Shown piece after piece: positions 56,330 through 64,000 of a DNA stretch of 64,000 nucleotides (positions within the stretch are counted from its first letter, which is position 1; every line of letters begins with the position of its first letter). The stretch lies in the NCBI GenBank assembly GCA_029880855.1, contig JAOUNS010000012.1:89431-153430 (forward strand), written 5' to 3'. A model generated the notes under the pieces. It was not told the origin of the DNA. It saw only the letters and a program-made list of their open reading frames with translations, and did no database searches. Source of the DNA: Gammaproteobacteria bacterium (GTDB taxonomy: Bacteria; Pseudomonadota; Gammaproteobacteria; UBA6429; Thiohalophilaceae). The position numbers were made by a program, and so were the translations under genes.

Positions 56330-56916
56330 TTCATACTGCCAGGAAAACGGATCGAAATACCGGCCCGCCAAGGCTAGTTATCCCGCTATATCAAACCGGG
56401 ACGACAAGTTAAGATAACTGCACTACAACCGTGATCGCTGCGGTCAATCAGCGACACCCTGCCAGATCATCGGCACCCTGCACTGCTTCGGCCTTTCCAG
56501 TGCGACAGTCACTTTGACTGTGGGTCATTCCTTCTATCTCCCTGCGACATTATCCTGTTGCAGTCATAAACCCACTGCGCCCGTCTTTGTTGACTAAGCG
56601 CAGCGTGTCCACAGAGACGGGCGTCCTGAACATGGCGCAACGTCTTATCAATAAAGGCTTTATCGGCGTAGCATGCCGATGCAAAAGCCCGCAAAACCCT
56701 GGATACGGCGGCAGATAATCTATCTGCGACAGCCAGTACCTGAACCTGCGGACTTGATTTGCTATTTGGGCAAAACAGTCCGTGCAGAGGTGCCATGTCT
56801 TCAGGTGAGAACTGCCCTGCTGTCGGTATGAGACAGCCCTCTGGTGACGGGTCAGTCACCACAGCGCGACCGGCGCTTGCTCCGGTTTAACACTCAACAG
56901 CATCAAGGTAACAACA
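56330..56916. other. Leader region of integrase, no certain gene
   Basis: About 590 bases between the repeat array and the integrase ATG. A minus-strand frame of 117 codons (56509-56862) has no ribosome site or recognisable domain and I do not call it a gene. The region probably carries the integrase promoter and perhaps part of an attachment or replication site. Confidence 0.4.
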
Positions 56917-57867
56917 ATGGGCAAAATCGGTGGAGCCAGAAATTATGGCTTTGGAAAACAGATGGCATGGGCAGGCAAGAATGCCCTGCATGACCGTTAT
57001 GGCAATGGTCACTTTGGGACACAGGCAGCACATACTGAACGGTGGCGACAGTTCTGCTACTTTGCCCATGAGCAGGGGGTAAGGGATGTGCGCCAGATAA
57101 CAACGGAACTGGTGACCGACTATGGTCAGGTACTACAACAGCAGGTGGCAGATCAAGAGATGGCGGTGAGCTATGCCCAGAACCTGCTCTCTTCAGTAAA
57201 TGTGGTATTGGAGGCGATGCGTAAGGATAGCCAGATCCGAGTCTCCCCGGCTCAACTGGTGGGTGAACGCAATAACGTGCGCCAGGAATCACCGGCAGGG
57301 ATGGAGCGGGATCGACTTCAACAGGCCGTCAATGCCTTACGGGATCGGGGTGAGGAACGTGTCGCAACCATTGCTGAACTGGCCCGTGATCTTGGATTAC
57401 GTTTTCGGGAGGCATCCCTGCTCGATGCCCGTGCGGCCCTGCAACAGGCAGAACAAAAAGGCATGGTAAACATCACCGAAGGCACCAAGGGCGGTCGAGG
57501 CCATAGCGTAGACCGATGGGTACCGGTGTTGCCAGTGGCAACACACACGCTACACAGAGCGGCGGAAATACAAGGTGGCGGTCGCAACCTGATCCCAGAG
57601 GAGAGTAATTATAAACAGTGGTACGACCATGCCCATGATGTCTGGAAACAAGTTTCCCAGGATATCGGATTGAAGGGCTTTCATGACCTGCGGGCCGCTT
57701 ATGCCTGTGAGCGTTACGAACAACTGACTGGCCACCCTGCGCCAGTGATTGCCGGTGAAAGACAGGCGGACAAGGAAACCGACAGGGCGGCAAGACAGAC
57801 CATCGCAACCGAACTGGGCCATGGTCGGATTGATGTGGTCGCGGCCTATATCGGGAGTGCACGGTAA
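56917..57867 (+). CDS. Tyrosine-type integrase (Integrase_1 group), intact
   Basis: 316 residues. An N-terminal SAM-like DNA-binding region (HTERWRQFCYFAHEQGVRDV) is followed by a catalytic region with DLGLRFREASLLDA, then GFHDLRAAYACERYEQLTGH, ATELGHGRIDVV and the probable nucleophile Tyr in AAYIGSAR. The HDLR and LGHxR motifs are those of the Integrase_1 group. This is the only full copy in the window; at least five decayed fragments match it. Its TAA overlaps the next ATG. Confidence 0.85.
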   Translation: MGKIGGARNYGFGKQMAWAGKNALHDRYGNGHFGTQAAHTERWRQFCYFAHEQGVRDVRQITTELVTDYGQVLQQQVADQEMAVSYAQNLLSSVNVVLEAMRKDSQIRVSPAQLVGERNNVRQESPAGMERDRLQQAVNALRDRGEERVATIAELARDLGLRFREASLLDARAALQQAEQKGMVNITEGTKGGRGHSVDRWVPVLPVATHTLHRAAEIQGGGRNLIPEESNYKQWYDHAHDVWKQVSQDIGLKGFHDLRAAYACERYEQLTGHPAPVIAGERQADKETDRAARQTIATELGHGRIDVVAAYIGSAR

Positions 57868-58223
57868 TGGCCAGACCAGCGAATCAACAAGAGGCGGCAA
57901 GGATTGTCAGGAATTTGTTGATACGACGGATCTCCGGATCACGACGTGGCACAGTACGCCCTCACCTGCAACGGGCTGCCAACATCGCCGAAACCATCTG
58001 GCGGCGCTGGCAGGTTGGACCCTATCAATGGCAGGTGAAGCACCTGCGCTGGTATCTGGTGGAGAAAACCAAGCATCTGAAATCGGGTACACGGTATCGG
58101 TATTGGTTGACGGTCAGGTTTCTGGTATTTACGCTAGCAAAGGAAAGAGACTGGCTACCATATCTACAAGGTCCATGGGTATGGCCGACAGGTAATACTG
58201 CCAATGATAGAACCGAAAGATAA
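57867..58223 (+). CDS. Small partner protein of the integrase
   Basis: 118 residues, start overlapping the integrase stop by one base (TAATG), so it is translationally coupled. It is basic and rich in Trp and Arg (IAETIWRRWQVGPYQWQVKH, RYRYWLTVRFLVFTLAKERD), which suggests a DNA-binding accessory such as an excisionase. Copies accompany two decayed integrase copies (24470 and 28672), so the pair moves as a unit. The function is inference. Confidence 0.65.
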   Translation: MARPANQQEAARIVRNLLIRRISGSRRGTVRPHLQRAANIAETIWRRWQVGPYQWQVKHLRWYLVEKTKHLKSGTRYRYWLTVRFLVFTLAKERDWLPYLQGPWVWPTGNTANDRTER

Positions 58224-58364
58224 TCGGAAAAATATTAACGAATAATATTCGCAAAAATTCAAATCATTTACAAATAAAATCTCCCGCATATTTTACCTAT
58301 AATGGTGATGCTGCAGAAATCATTTCTTGTTCGATTTTTCTATAGCATCTATCGGTGACTCATT

Positions 58365-59388
58365 ATTCTTTATGATTGGTTTTAGCCTAGAAATTACACC
58401 CACACTTCAATTTTTCTGTAAATTGATTATTATCCATGGCGCTGACAAATGAACCGAGCCCATTGGAATATGAGTAGTCAATAACGATTTCCATAGCACC
58501 ATCTCCATTCACATCCAGTATAGAGTTGATATAGTATTCATATGGTTCGGTTCCATACGGCGCAGGTCGTTCAGTGTTATTTTCATGTATTTTTCCCGCA
58601 ATGATGTAATTGACGGGCTTTTCGTCTATGACCATCCTGGCCAGGATCAGTGAGTAATCACCTTTTAGTGCATAGGCAGGCACAATCTCTCGTTTTGGTG
58701 TGTTTTTATTTTCGGCATAATATGTGGCACTTATGAACACTTCATCTTTTCCGTCACCCTGAATATCTGCTTTATAAATCTGCAATATTCTTGGTTTTGG
58801 ATCACTCACTCCATTTTGTTTCAGGAAATCATAAACAATCTTGTTATATACTTTGTTGTTTACGTCGACAGACTCAATTTTGCGCCTGATTGGCTGCCAG
58901 TCATGATTTCCTATTGCCGTATACGCACCTTTAACTTCCGGTGAAAAATTGACGTAATAGTTGCTTTGGCATGGATATTCCTGCCGATTCAGTTCTGCCC
59001 CCTTTACCTCTGATGTATTATTATCAAGGCCATAGAGTGTATATTTCTCTGGTGATTTAAATCCAGATGGAAACGCCTTATCACCATAAGCCGTATACCA
59101 CCTCGTATCTTCAATATGGCCCATCATGCAGCGGGCATAGGTTGATAAAATAATATTGGCAGGCTTTGGTTCGGCACGTGCAAAAAAACAACCGCCAAGT
59201 GTCGCTCCAAGTATTATCAATATTAACAGTCTCTGTGCCATAAAGATCAGCCTCGGTTGATTTGGCTTCGCTTATTATTGTTAAATATTTAGATAGGAAT
59301 ATCGTCAAGTGGATGTCGTTGTGATCCTGCGCGATCACGATGGAAATGCATGCCGGTTGGATTTGTCTCTACAACGGCTGTTCTCACC
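58365..59388. repeat. Dispersed ~1.02-kb duplication, copy 2
   Basis: Partner of 25028-26053. Here the block lies inside an intact two-gene unit, so this is the older or complete form and the other is the truncated copy. It starts 142 bases after the integrase partner gene, while in copy 1 it joins the integrase partner remnant directly. Confidence 0.85.
58387..59241 (-). CDS. Lipoprotein, probable immunity protein (copy 2)
   Basis: 284 residues, ATG start; nearly identical to the gene at 25050-25904. Lipobox LGGC after LLILIILGATLGGC. Two DxDG-type acidic loops (IQGDGKDEVF, DVNGDGAMEIV). It lies 47 bases downstream of the M15 peptidase gene on the same strand. Lipoprotein location fits protection of the periplasm from a peptidoglycan enzyme. 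Confidence 0.78.
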   Translation of the reverse strand: MAQRLLILIILGATLGGCFFARAEPKPANIILSTYARCMMGHIEDTRWYTAYGDKAFPSGFKSPEKYTLYGLDNNTSEVKGAELNRQEYPCQSNYYVNFSPEVKGAYTAIGNHDWQPIRRKIESVDVNNKVYNKIVYDFLKQNGVSDPKPRILQIYKADIQGDGKDEVFISATYYAENKNTPKREIVPAYALKGDYSLILARMVIDEKPVNYIIAGKIHENNTERPAPYGTEPYEYYINSILDVNGDGAMEIVIDYSYSNGLGSFVSAMDNNQFTEKLKCGCNF

Positions 59389-60245
59389 GCAACTGCAGGT
59401 GCAGCATTAACTATGGCTATCTCAAAGTGCATCCCATCGGGTTTACTGAAATGCCCACCCCAATAAAAACCATGCGCATTGGCAATCGCCACCATTTCAC
59501 GTACACAACCCGGATCACCCAAATGGGCAGGTGTTTTACCGCGCTTGTTTTCATTTACATTGATGTCAAATGCAGTTCCCCAGGCATGCGAACTGAGCTT
59601 TATTGTATCATCCCTGATTAGTCTCGCAATATATGCGCCGCCATACGATGTAATTCTCTTGTGAAGATCTGCTTTATTCCAGTCCTGCCAAAGATTGACT
59701 AACTGCCTTACACAAGACTTATTGAAAGTCATGGCAGAAGTACGACCGGCAGGATTCCAGCTAAATGGAATCGAACGTAAGCCAGGTATTTCAACCCGTA
59801 CAATATTTTCGCTTGCCCAGTTATCCAGCAGTCGCACTTCACTACCGGGTAAAACCTTACCTGCCTTTTTGTCTTTAATCGGCTCCCATTTAAATGCGCC
59901 AAACTTATCAGCCTTGGCTTTGTTGCCGGTAACCGGGAGAAATGATGGTCTGGATGGAAATTGCGCCAGCTTCAGGGCCGCCAGCAGCCGCAAATATGTC
60001 GTTTTACCCGGTTGTATTACCCCATCCGGTTTCGTCATAAAAGTTCCCTGAAACGCAATAATCGCTGCAACTGTGTCTGAATCTTTAGGTGGTTTGGGAA
60101 TTTGAGACCCTATTCCTCTGGGATCATATTCGATTTTTTTGGTTAAGATACTTAATGAAGTTAGTAGCGATTGTATTGTCGACACGTCTTTAAGATGATT
60201 AGTGGCACCATTCTTCCATTCACCTACAGAACTGCTGATCAGCAT
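59289..60245 (-). CDS. M15-type peptidoglycan peptidase effector
   Basis: 318 residues, AAAGGGAAATTATT before the ATG, no signal peptide. The N-terminal 100 residues look like a peptidoglycan-binding helical domain (AAIIAFQGTFMTKPDGVIQP). The catalytic core has the M15 motif SSHAWGTAFDIN with zinc His and Asp, and HFSKPDGMHFEIA with the second zinc His. The C-terminus has a further GMHFHRDRAG segment. Lack of a signal peptide suggests delivery by another system (eCIS or T6SS-like). With its lipoprotein neighbour it forms an effector-immunity pair. Confidence 0.82.
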   Translation of the reverse strand: MLISSSVGEWKNGATNHLKDVSTIQSLLTSLSILTKKIEYDPRGIGSQIPKPPKDSDTVAAIIAFQGTFMTKPDGVIQPGKTTYLRLLAALKLAQFPSRPSFLPVTGNKAKADKFGAFKWEPIKDKKAGKVLPGSEVRLLDNWASENIVRVEIPGLRSIPFSWNPAGRTSAMTFNKSCVRQLVNLWQDWNKADLHKRITSYGGAYIARLIRDDTIKLSSHAWGTAFDINVNENKRGKTPAHLGDPGCVREMVAIANAHGFYWGGHFSKPDGMHFEIAIVNAAPAVAVRTAVVETNPTGMHFHRDRAGSQRHPLDDIPI

Positions 60246-60492
60246 AATAATTTCCCTTTGTAGTCATGCCTATACCATATTATTTGCATGGTATAAAGAA
60301 TACTGAACTCCGTCAATCCATAATACAAGGTAATTTAAGTAAAAAGTATAAGCACCCTTTTTTCCTACAGTCCATTCAAGCAGTCTCAACCTAATCATGC
60401 ATTTTCTCACAGCTACGTCCGGACGATAGGCCACAAGCGTCCCTTACACTGCTTTTTCAACAGCATCTCTATGCTTATTGATTAATGTTACC

Positions 60493-60960
60493 TGGCTCTG
60501 GGCTTGCGGTTTCGGGAAGCCTGTCTGTTGGATGCCAAACTGGCCCTGCAACAGGCCAACCAAAAAGGCGCGGTAAATATCACCGAAGGGACCAAGGTGA
60601 GTGTGGTCACAGTGTGGACCGCTGGGTGCCGGTGCTGTCAGTGACAATAGAGACCTTACACAGGGCAGCAGAGCTACAAGGCGACAAGCGCAATTTGATC
60701 CCGGAAAACCTGAGCTATAGCCAATGGCGTGATCATGCCTGGCATGTCTGGTCGAAGGTTTCGGAGAATGCCGGATTGAAGGGCTTTCATGACCTAAGAG
60801 CGGCCTATGCCTGTGAGCGTTTCGAACAACTGACCGTCTACCCTGCTCCGGTGGTCTCAGGAAACAGACAGGCCGATAAAGAGACTGACACAGCCGCAAG
60901 ACTGACCATCGCCAATGAACTGGGCCATGGCCGGATTGATGTGGTCGCGGGAGGCAGGAT
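60493..60960 (+). pseudogene. Integrase C-terminal remnant (copy D)
   Basis: The plus strand matches the integrase from about residue 170 to near its end (ETLHRAAELQGDKRNLIPEN, GFHDLRAAYACERFEQL, NELGHGRIDVVAG). A one-base deletion near 60597 shifts the frame. The match stops inside the last ten codons and runs straight into an N-terminal piece of another copy. Confidence 0.82.
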
Positions 60961-60974
60961 GCCGGGAGCGACGG

Positions 60975-61020
60975 GGACACAGGGCGCGCACACGGAACAG
61001 TGGGCGAAAATTAGATCACA
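60975..61020 (+). pseudogene. Integrase N-terminal fragment (copy E)
   Basis: Reading GTQGAHTEQWAK on the plus strand matches GTQAAHTERWRQ near residue 35 of the intact integrase. It is fused directly to the end of copy D, so two integrase copies once lay in tandem here. The continuation of copy E appears on the far side of the DUF4157 cassette. Confidence 0.6.
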
Positions 61021-61128
61021 GATAAATTCCAGTAGCCCCATCAAGCTGATTGCCTCTGTTTGCTATACTTCAGGTAATATGCAATAAACTAACAGGGCAG
61101 CGTTTCCCGACAATGCGAGGCCAACTGG

Positions 61129-62385
61129 ATGTTGACCAGGACCACAAAAAGACCATCGCAAAACAGTTCCTCATCCCGCCAGTGTCAGGTACCTGGACTG
61201 GTCCAGCGTCGGCACGTATTGGCGCCCGCAACACGCCAACCGGCCAACCAGACACCGCAACAGGCTGAAACAGGGTATCACTTTGGCGATATCCCTGTCC
61301 TGCAACCAAAACTCCGCATGGGACAACCCAATGACCGATATGAACAGGAAGCCGATCGGGTAGCGGATCAGATCATGGGGATGCCGCAACCGGGTAGCCA
61401 ATTCAACCCGGTACTGCAAAAAAGCCAGGCCGATTCAGCGATGCGTCTATCAGCGACACAGGCGAGATTGGTCCCGGCTGTATCTCCTGGTTTTCTGTCG
61501 TCTGCATCATCCACGCGTGATAGTGGTCGGCCCTTGCCGACATCCAGCCGCACCTTTTTTGAATCCCGCTTTGGCCATGATTTTAGTCAGGTCAGGATAC
61601 ATGACAACCCAGGGGCGGCGAACATGGCGCATTCGATCAGTGCCAGGGCCTTTATCATGGGAAGGGATATTCGCTTTGCAACAGGACAATATCAGCCCGA
61701 AACATCGCAAGGCAAAAAGTTGCTGGCACATGAATTAACACATGTAGTGCAACAAGGCTGGGCCGGCCAAAACAAACGACATGAAGCGAAATCAACCGAG
61801 GCCCATCAACCGGCTGGCTCGACTTACTCCACCAATGGCACGGGTCAAGTTCCCATAGTCGCAGCACCTGTTTCAGGTGCAGCGCCGAACATTCAGGCAT
61901 CTTTTATTTCCTTTGCTCTCAAAATGGGCGCCAAAAAAGTTGCCACGGGTACGTTGAAGAATTTCATAAAAACCCAGATTAGGGGCAAGATCAACAAAAT
62001 TGCTATTAAAAGATTATCCAAAAAATTTGCCAAAGAGGCAGACGACCTGATTGGTATTCTGGAAGATCCCTGGTGGGCGACAGCCATCGGTTTTATTCCG
62101 GTTATCGGTGATGCATTTGATCTGGGTCGAGTTCCATATCAGATACAAAAGGCGATGAAGGCGGCAGATAGACTGGAAGCCAAGGTTAAGAAAATCCTGC
62201 AAATACAAGGTCAGCGCGCTGGCACACTGGTGCTGGAATCAATAAAGAAAGTAAAAGGATATCCCTCCGAACTTGAACATTTAACTTATACTGAGATTGT
62301 TAAAATGGCTGGAAGTTCGGCTGCCGCCAGAAAAATGAAAAAGTTAATCGAACAAGAACACAGACTATTTGAAAAACCAAAATAA
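61129..62385 (+). CDS. DUF4157 protein, eCIS-type cargo with toxin tip
   Basis: 418 residues. Residues about 60-85 hold LRMGQPNDRYEQEADRVAD, and residues about 130-215 the DUF4157 core (FFESRFGHDFSQVRIHDNPG, then LLAHELTHVVQQGWAGQ with the HELTH zinc-type motif). DUF4157 proteins are widely linked to eCIS loci as cargo or cargo processors. The C-terminal 150 residues contain a pre-toxin region (FIPVIGDAFDLGRVPYQIQK) and a short basic tip (YTEIVKMAGSSAAARKMKKL). It is followed two bases later by a TPR-type gene, its likely immunity gene. Confidence 0.8.
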   Translation: MLTRTTKRPSQNSSSSRQCQVPGLVQRRHVLAPATRQPANQTPQQAETGYHFGDIPVLQPKLRMGQPNDRYEQEADRVADQIMGMPQPGSQFNPVLQKSQADSAMRLSATQARLVPAVSPGFLSSASSTRDSGRPLPTSSRTFFESRFGHDFSQVRIHDNPGAANMAHSISARAFIMGRDIRFATGQYQPETSQGKKLLAHELTHVVQQGWAGQNKRHEAKSTEAHQPAGSTYSTNGTGQVPIVAAPVSGAAPNIQASFISFALKMGAKKVATGTLKNFIKTQIRGKINKIAIKRLSKKFAKEADDLIGILEDPWWATAIGFIPVIGDAFDLGRVPYQIQKAMKAADRLEAKVKKILQIQGQRAGTLVLESIKKVKGYPSELEHLTYTEIVKMAGSSAAARKMKKLIEQEHRLFEKPK

Positions 62386-62387
62386 TT

Positions 62388-62888
62388 ATGTTTGATATTA
62401 CGAAATACAAAAAATCAGTTGATCAGCTCCTATCAATCTATAGAAAGAAACAATTTTGGGAGTCATACGATCTGGTTAATGAATTATTGGATCAATATCC
62501 TTGTGCTGTTGACCTGTTAGTGCTTCGCTCAATGATAATACAGTTGCTTGACAAAAGAGAGGGAAGAGAAGTCCCATCTCCCGATTTGGTTAAACAGGAT
62601 CTTCTGATTGCGTGCCAATTAGCTCCAGGAGCCATTGAGCCATTTATTGAGTTAGGTCATTTCGAGTATGCCGTGATGGACCGCCCGGATGAAGGCATGA
62701 AGCATTTCATCACGGCACAACAGAATGCCGATAACGGCATGAAAGCGGCACTCATCGGGAGAATCAAGTGTCATGCCGACATGGGTGAGATGCAGCAGGC
62801 AAAAGAATTGCTGGCCATGGCGCGAAAGAACTACGCGGATGATGATGAGATTGAAATACTCTACTACGAACTGGAGGATGAGGCTTAA
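62388..62888 (+). CDS. TPR-like immunity candidate
   Basis: 166 residues starting two bases after the DUF4157 stop. Helical repeats (ESYDLVNELLDQYPCAVDLL, IEPFIELGHFEYAVMDRPDE, ADMGEMQQAKELLAMARKN) of TPR style; acidic. Cytoplasmic. The close spacing and the toxin-like end of the upstream gene suggest an immunity role; a chaperone role is the alternative. Confidence 0.6.
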   Translation: MFDITKYKKSVDQLLSIYRKKQFWESYDLVNELLDQYPCAVDLLVLRSMIIQLLDKREGREVPSPDLVKQDLLIACQLAPGAIEPFIELGHFEYAVMDRPDEGMKHFITAQQNADNGMKAALIGRIKCHADMGEMQQAKELLAMARKNYADDDEIEILYYELEDEA

Positions 62889-62941
62889 GGGGAAGACCAT
62901 TCGGCAGACACGCTGCACAGAGTGGCAGTTTTACAGGGCGA
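62889..62941 (+). pseudogene. Integrase fragment cut by IS3 (copy E continuation)
   Basis: The plus strand reads DTLHRVAVLQGD, matching THTLHRAAEIQGGG of the intact integrase (about residue 208) and ETLHRAAELQGD of copy D. The match ends at 62941, where a TGACCGGCCC-type IS end begins. Confidence 0.65.
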
Positions 62942-62989
62942 TTGACCGGCCCAAGATTTTCGTCCATCCCAAATGAGAGAGTGACACCA

Positions 62990-63836
62990 TCATGCCACCT
63001 GTTTCCATTCCTGTCGATGCAGGGCGGCAAACGCGCGTGGCGTCAGCATGTTGATGGCACCATGCGGCCGGACGGTGTTGTATTCCTCCAGCCACTGTTC
63101 AATAACACGACGCGCTTCAGCCACCGAATAAAATTCCCAACGGTCCAGACAGCCATCACGGAACACGCCATTGAAACTTTCATTGGTGCCGTTCTGCCAG
63201 GGACTGCCCGGGTCAATGTAATGCACATGGATATGTTTTTTTCTTTAGCCAGGCTTGCACTTTCTTCGCCACAAATTCCGGGCCATTGTCGGATTTGATA
63301 CAAGCCGGTGTGCCGTACAGGTCAAACAAATAATCCAGACATTGCACCACATTTGTCGAGGTCAGCGAGCGGGCCACCTCGATCATCAAACCTTCCTTGG
63401 TAAACTCATCCACCACCGTTAAGTGCTTGAGCGTGCGGCCGTCACTGGTCTGGTCAAATACGAAGTCATAGCTCCAGACATGATTCGGATATTCGGCCTG
63501 CTGGAGCGAGGTCGTGCTTTGACCCAGCAGGCGCTTTTTCGCCTGTTTTTTCCGGACTTGCAGGCCTTCACGCTTGCGAATTAAACGTACCGTCTCGCGG
63601 CTTACCTGCCAGCCCGCATTCATCAGTAAGGTATGGACTTTCCGATAACCAAAGCGTGGATATGCATGGGTCAGGTGAACGATTTCGGTCATCAACTCTA
63701 TCCGTTTCGCCTGGCTGGGGCGACTGCGATGGGTGCTGCGAGACAGGGCCGTGACTCGGCAGGCATGGCGCTCACTCACGTCGTACTCGGCTATCAGGTA
63801 ATCCGTCATGTCTCGTCGCTCCGCCAGGCTTACCAT
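62990..63836 (-). pseudogene. IS3 transposase OrfB, frameshifted
   Basis: The first frame (63213-63836) carries HACRVTALSRSTHRSRPS, HVWSYDFVFDQTSDG with the first Asp, and IKSDNGPEFVAKKV with the second Asp. The second frame (to 62990) carries IDPGSPWQNGTNESFNG with the catalytic Glu. They are separated by a run of seven A on the minus strand (T at 63236-63242) after VQAWLKK. Total length is 847 bases, one more than a multiple of three, so a one-base insertion is the simplest cause. The DDE triad is split, so it is probably inactive unless the A-run causes slippage. Confidence 0.85.
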
Positions 63837-64000
63837 TTTTTTGAATTGATATCCTTGAGCATTCGGATATCCAGCGCCTGCTCAGCCACCATCTTTTTCA
63901 GTTCGGCGTTTTCCCGTTCCAGGTCTTTCAATCGGCGCACCTCCGAGGTCTCCATCCCGCCGTACTTCTGTCGCCAACGGTAAAAGCTTTGTTCTGAAAC
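63830..64000 (-). CDS. IS3 OrfA, C-terminal part
   Basis: 56 codons up to a TAA at 63830-63832 (VSEQSFYRWRQKYGGMETSE to NSKKW). The helix-turn-helix end and the leucine-zipper region (LKDLERENAELKKMVAEQAL) are those of IS3 OrfA. It overlaps OrfB, whose ATG at 63836 is part of an A-run (T at 63836-63842) usable for the -1 frameshift that makes the OrfAB fusion. Confidence 0.85.
   Translation of the reverse strand, partial: VSEQSFYRWRQKYGGMETSEVRRLKDLERENAELKKMVAEQALDIRMLKDINSKKW

Larger units (their letters stand above)
62943..64000 (-). mobile_element. IS3-family insertion sequence, partial
   Basis: Contains orfA (partial) and orfB on the minus strand. Its inner end is probably at about 62943 (tgaccggccc), exactly where integrase homology stops; the other end lies beyond the window, so terminal repeats and target duplication cannot be checked. 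Confidence 0.75.

Noticed and set aside
56509..56862. Minus-strand frame of 117 codons upstream of integrase
   Set aside because: No ribosome site, no recognisable domain, and it faces away from the integrase in a region more likely to be a leader.
60485..61087. Intact plus-strand gene of 200 codons
   Set aside because: It joins a frameshifted integrase C-terminus to a piece of another copy's N-terminus and so is a remnant, not a gene.

Overview
The window looks like a chromosomal region of a Gram-negative bacterium, most likely a gammaproteobacterium. The grounds are signal peptides with lipoboxes, a two-partner-secretion exoprotein, an IS3-family element, and toxin-immunity pairs whose immunity candidates are periplasmic. 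I cannot name the species. Base composition changes sharply: the first 22.6 kb is of fairly even GC, while the region after about 23.8 kb is mosaic with several AT-rich blocks.

Region 1 (1-23.8 kb, all minus strand) is an almost complete extracellular contractile injection system (eCIS, a phage-tail-like particle related to PVC, Afp and MAC). In transcription order it has two response-regulator-like genes, a DUF4255 terminator/cap protein, a carboxypeptidase-regulatory-like protein, sheath 1, tube 1, a large sheath 2 with apparent fibronectin-III insertions, tube 2, a CIS tube-initiator/LysM-type protein, a DUF5908 peptide, a gpD-like hub, a gpV-like spike, a 712-residue protein with a membrane-spanning C-terminus, gp25, baseplate J, a propeller/tail-protein-I fusion, two related fibre-like proteins, a PASTA/IPT protein and a secreted protein cut by the window edge. 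Most junctions overlap or are a few bases long, so it reads as one operon. The eCIS AAA+ ATPase and a tape-measure protein are not visible here.

Region 2 (24-29 kb and 36-62 kb) is an accessory zone of polymorphic toxins and immunity candidates, broken up by complete and decayed recombinases. Two toxins (27.2-28.4 kb and 47.6-48.9 kb) share an N-terminal module of about 210 residues and carry unrelated C-terminal tips, one a papain-like protease. A third toxin family (39.4-45.8 kb) has one full-length toxin followed by a tandem array of displaced tip-plus-immunity units on a 1350-bp period. An M15 peptidoglycan peptidase with a lipoprotein partner (58.4-60.2 kb) is partly duplicated 33 kb away. 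A DUF4157 protein (61.1-62.4 kb) is the type of cargo usually linked to eCIS particles. A full tyrosine-type integrase with a small coupled partner gene (56.9-58.2 kb), preceded by a palindromic repeat array, has left at least five decayed fragments next to these cassettes.

Region 3 (29.2-36.0 kb, minus strand, AT-rich) is a five-gene operon that fits the NTP-dependent conflict systems built from two P-loop GTPases, a GTPase-associated helical protein, a GAP1-like protein and a nucleoside-phosphorylase-like effector. The first and last proteins both end in the same small adaptor (EAD1-like) domain, so they probably bind each other. A large serine recombinase (36.7-38.3 kb) lies beside it, and a decayed copy of its 3' end lies at 26.1 kb.

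Other items are a lipoprotein and a 1.77-kilo-residue haemagglutinin-like exoprotein (49.4-55.9 kb), and an IS3-family element running off the right edge with a frameshifted transposase.
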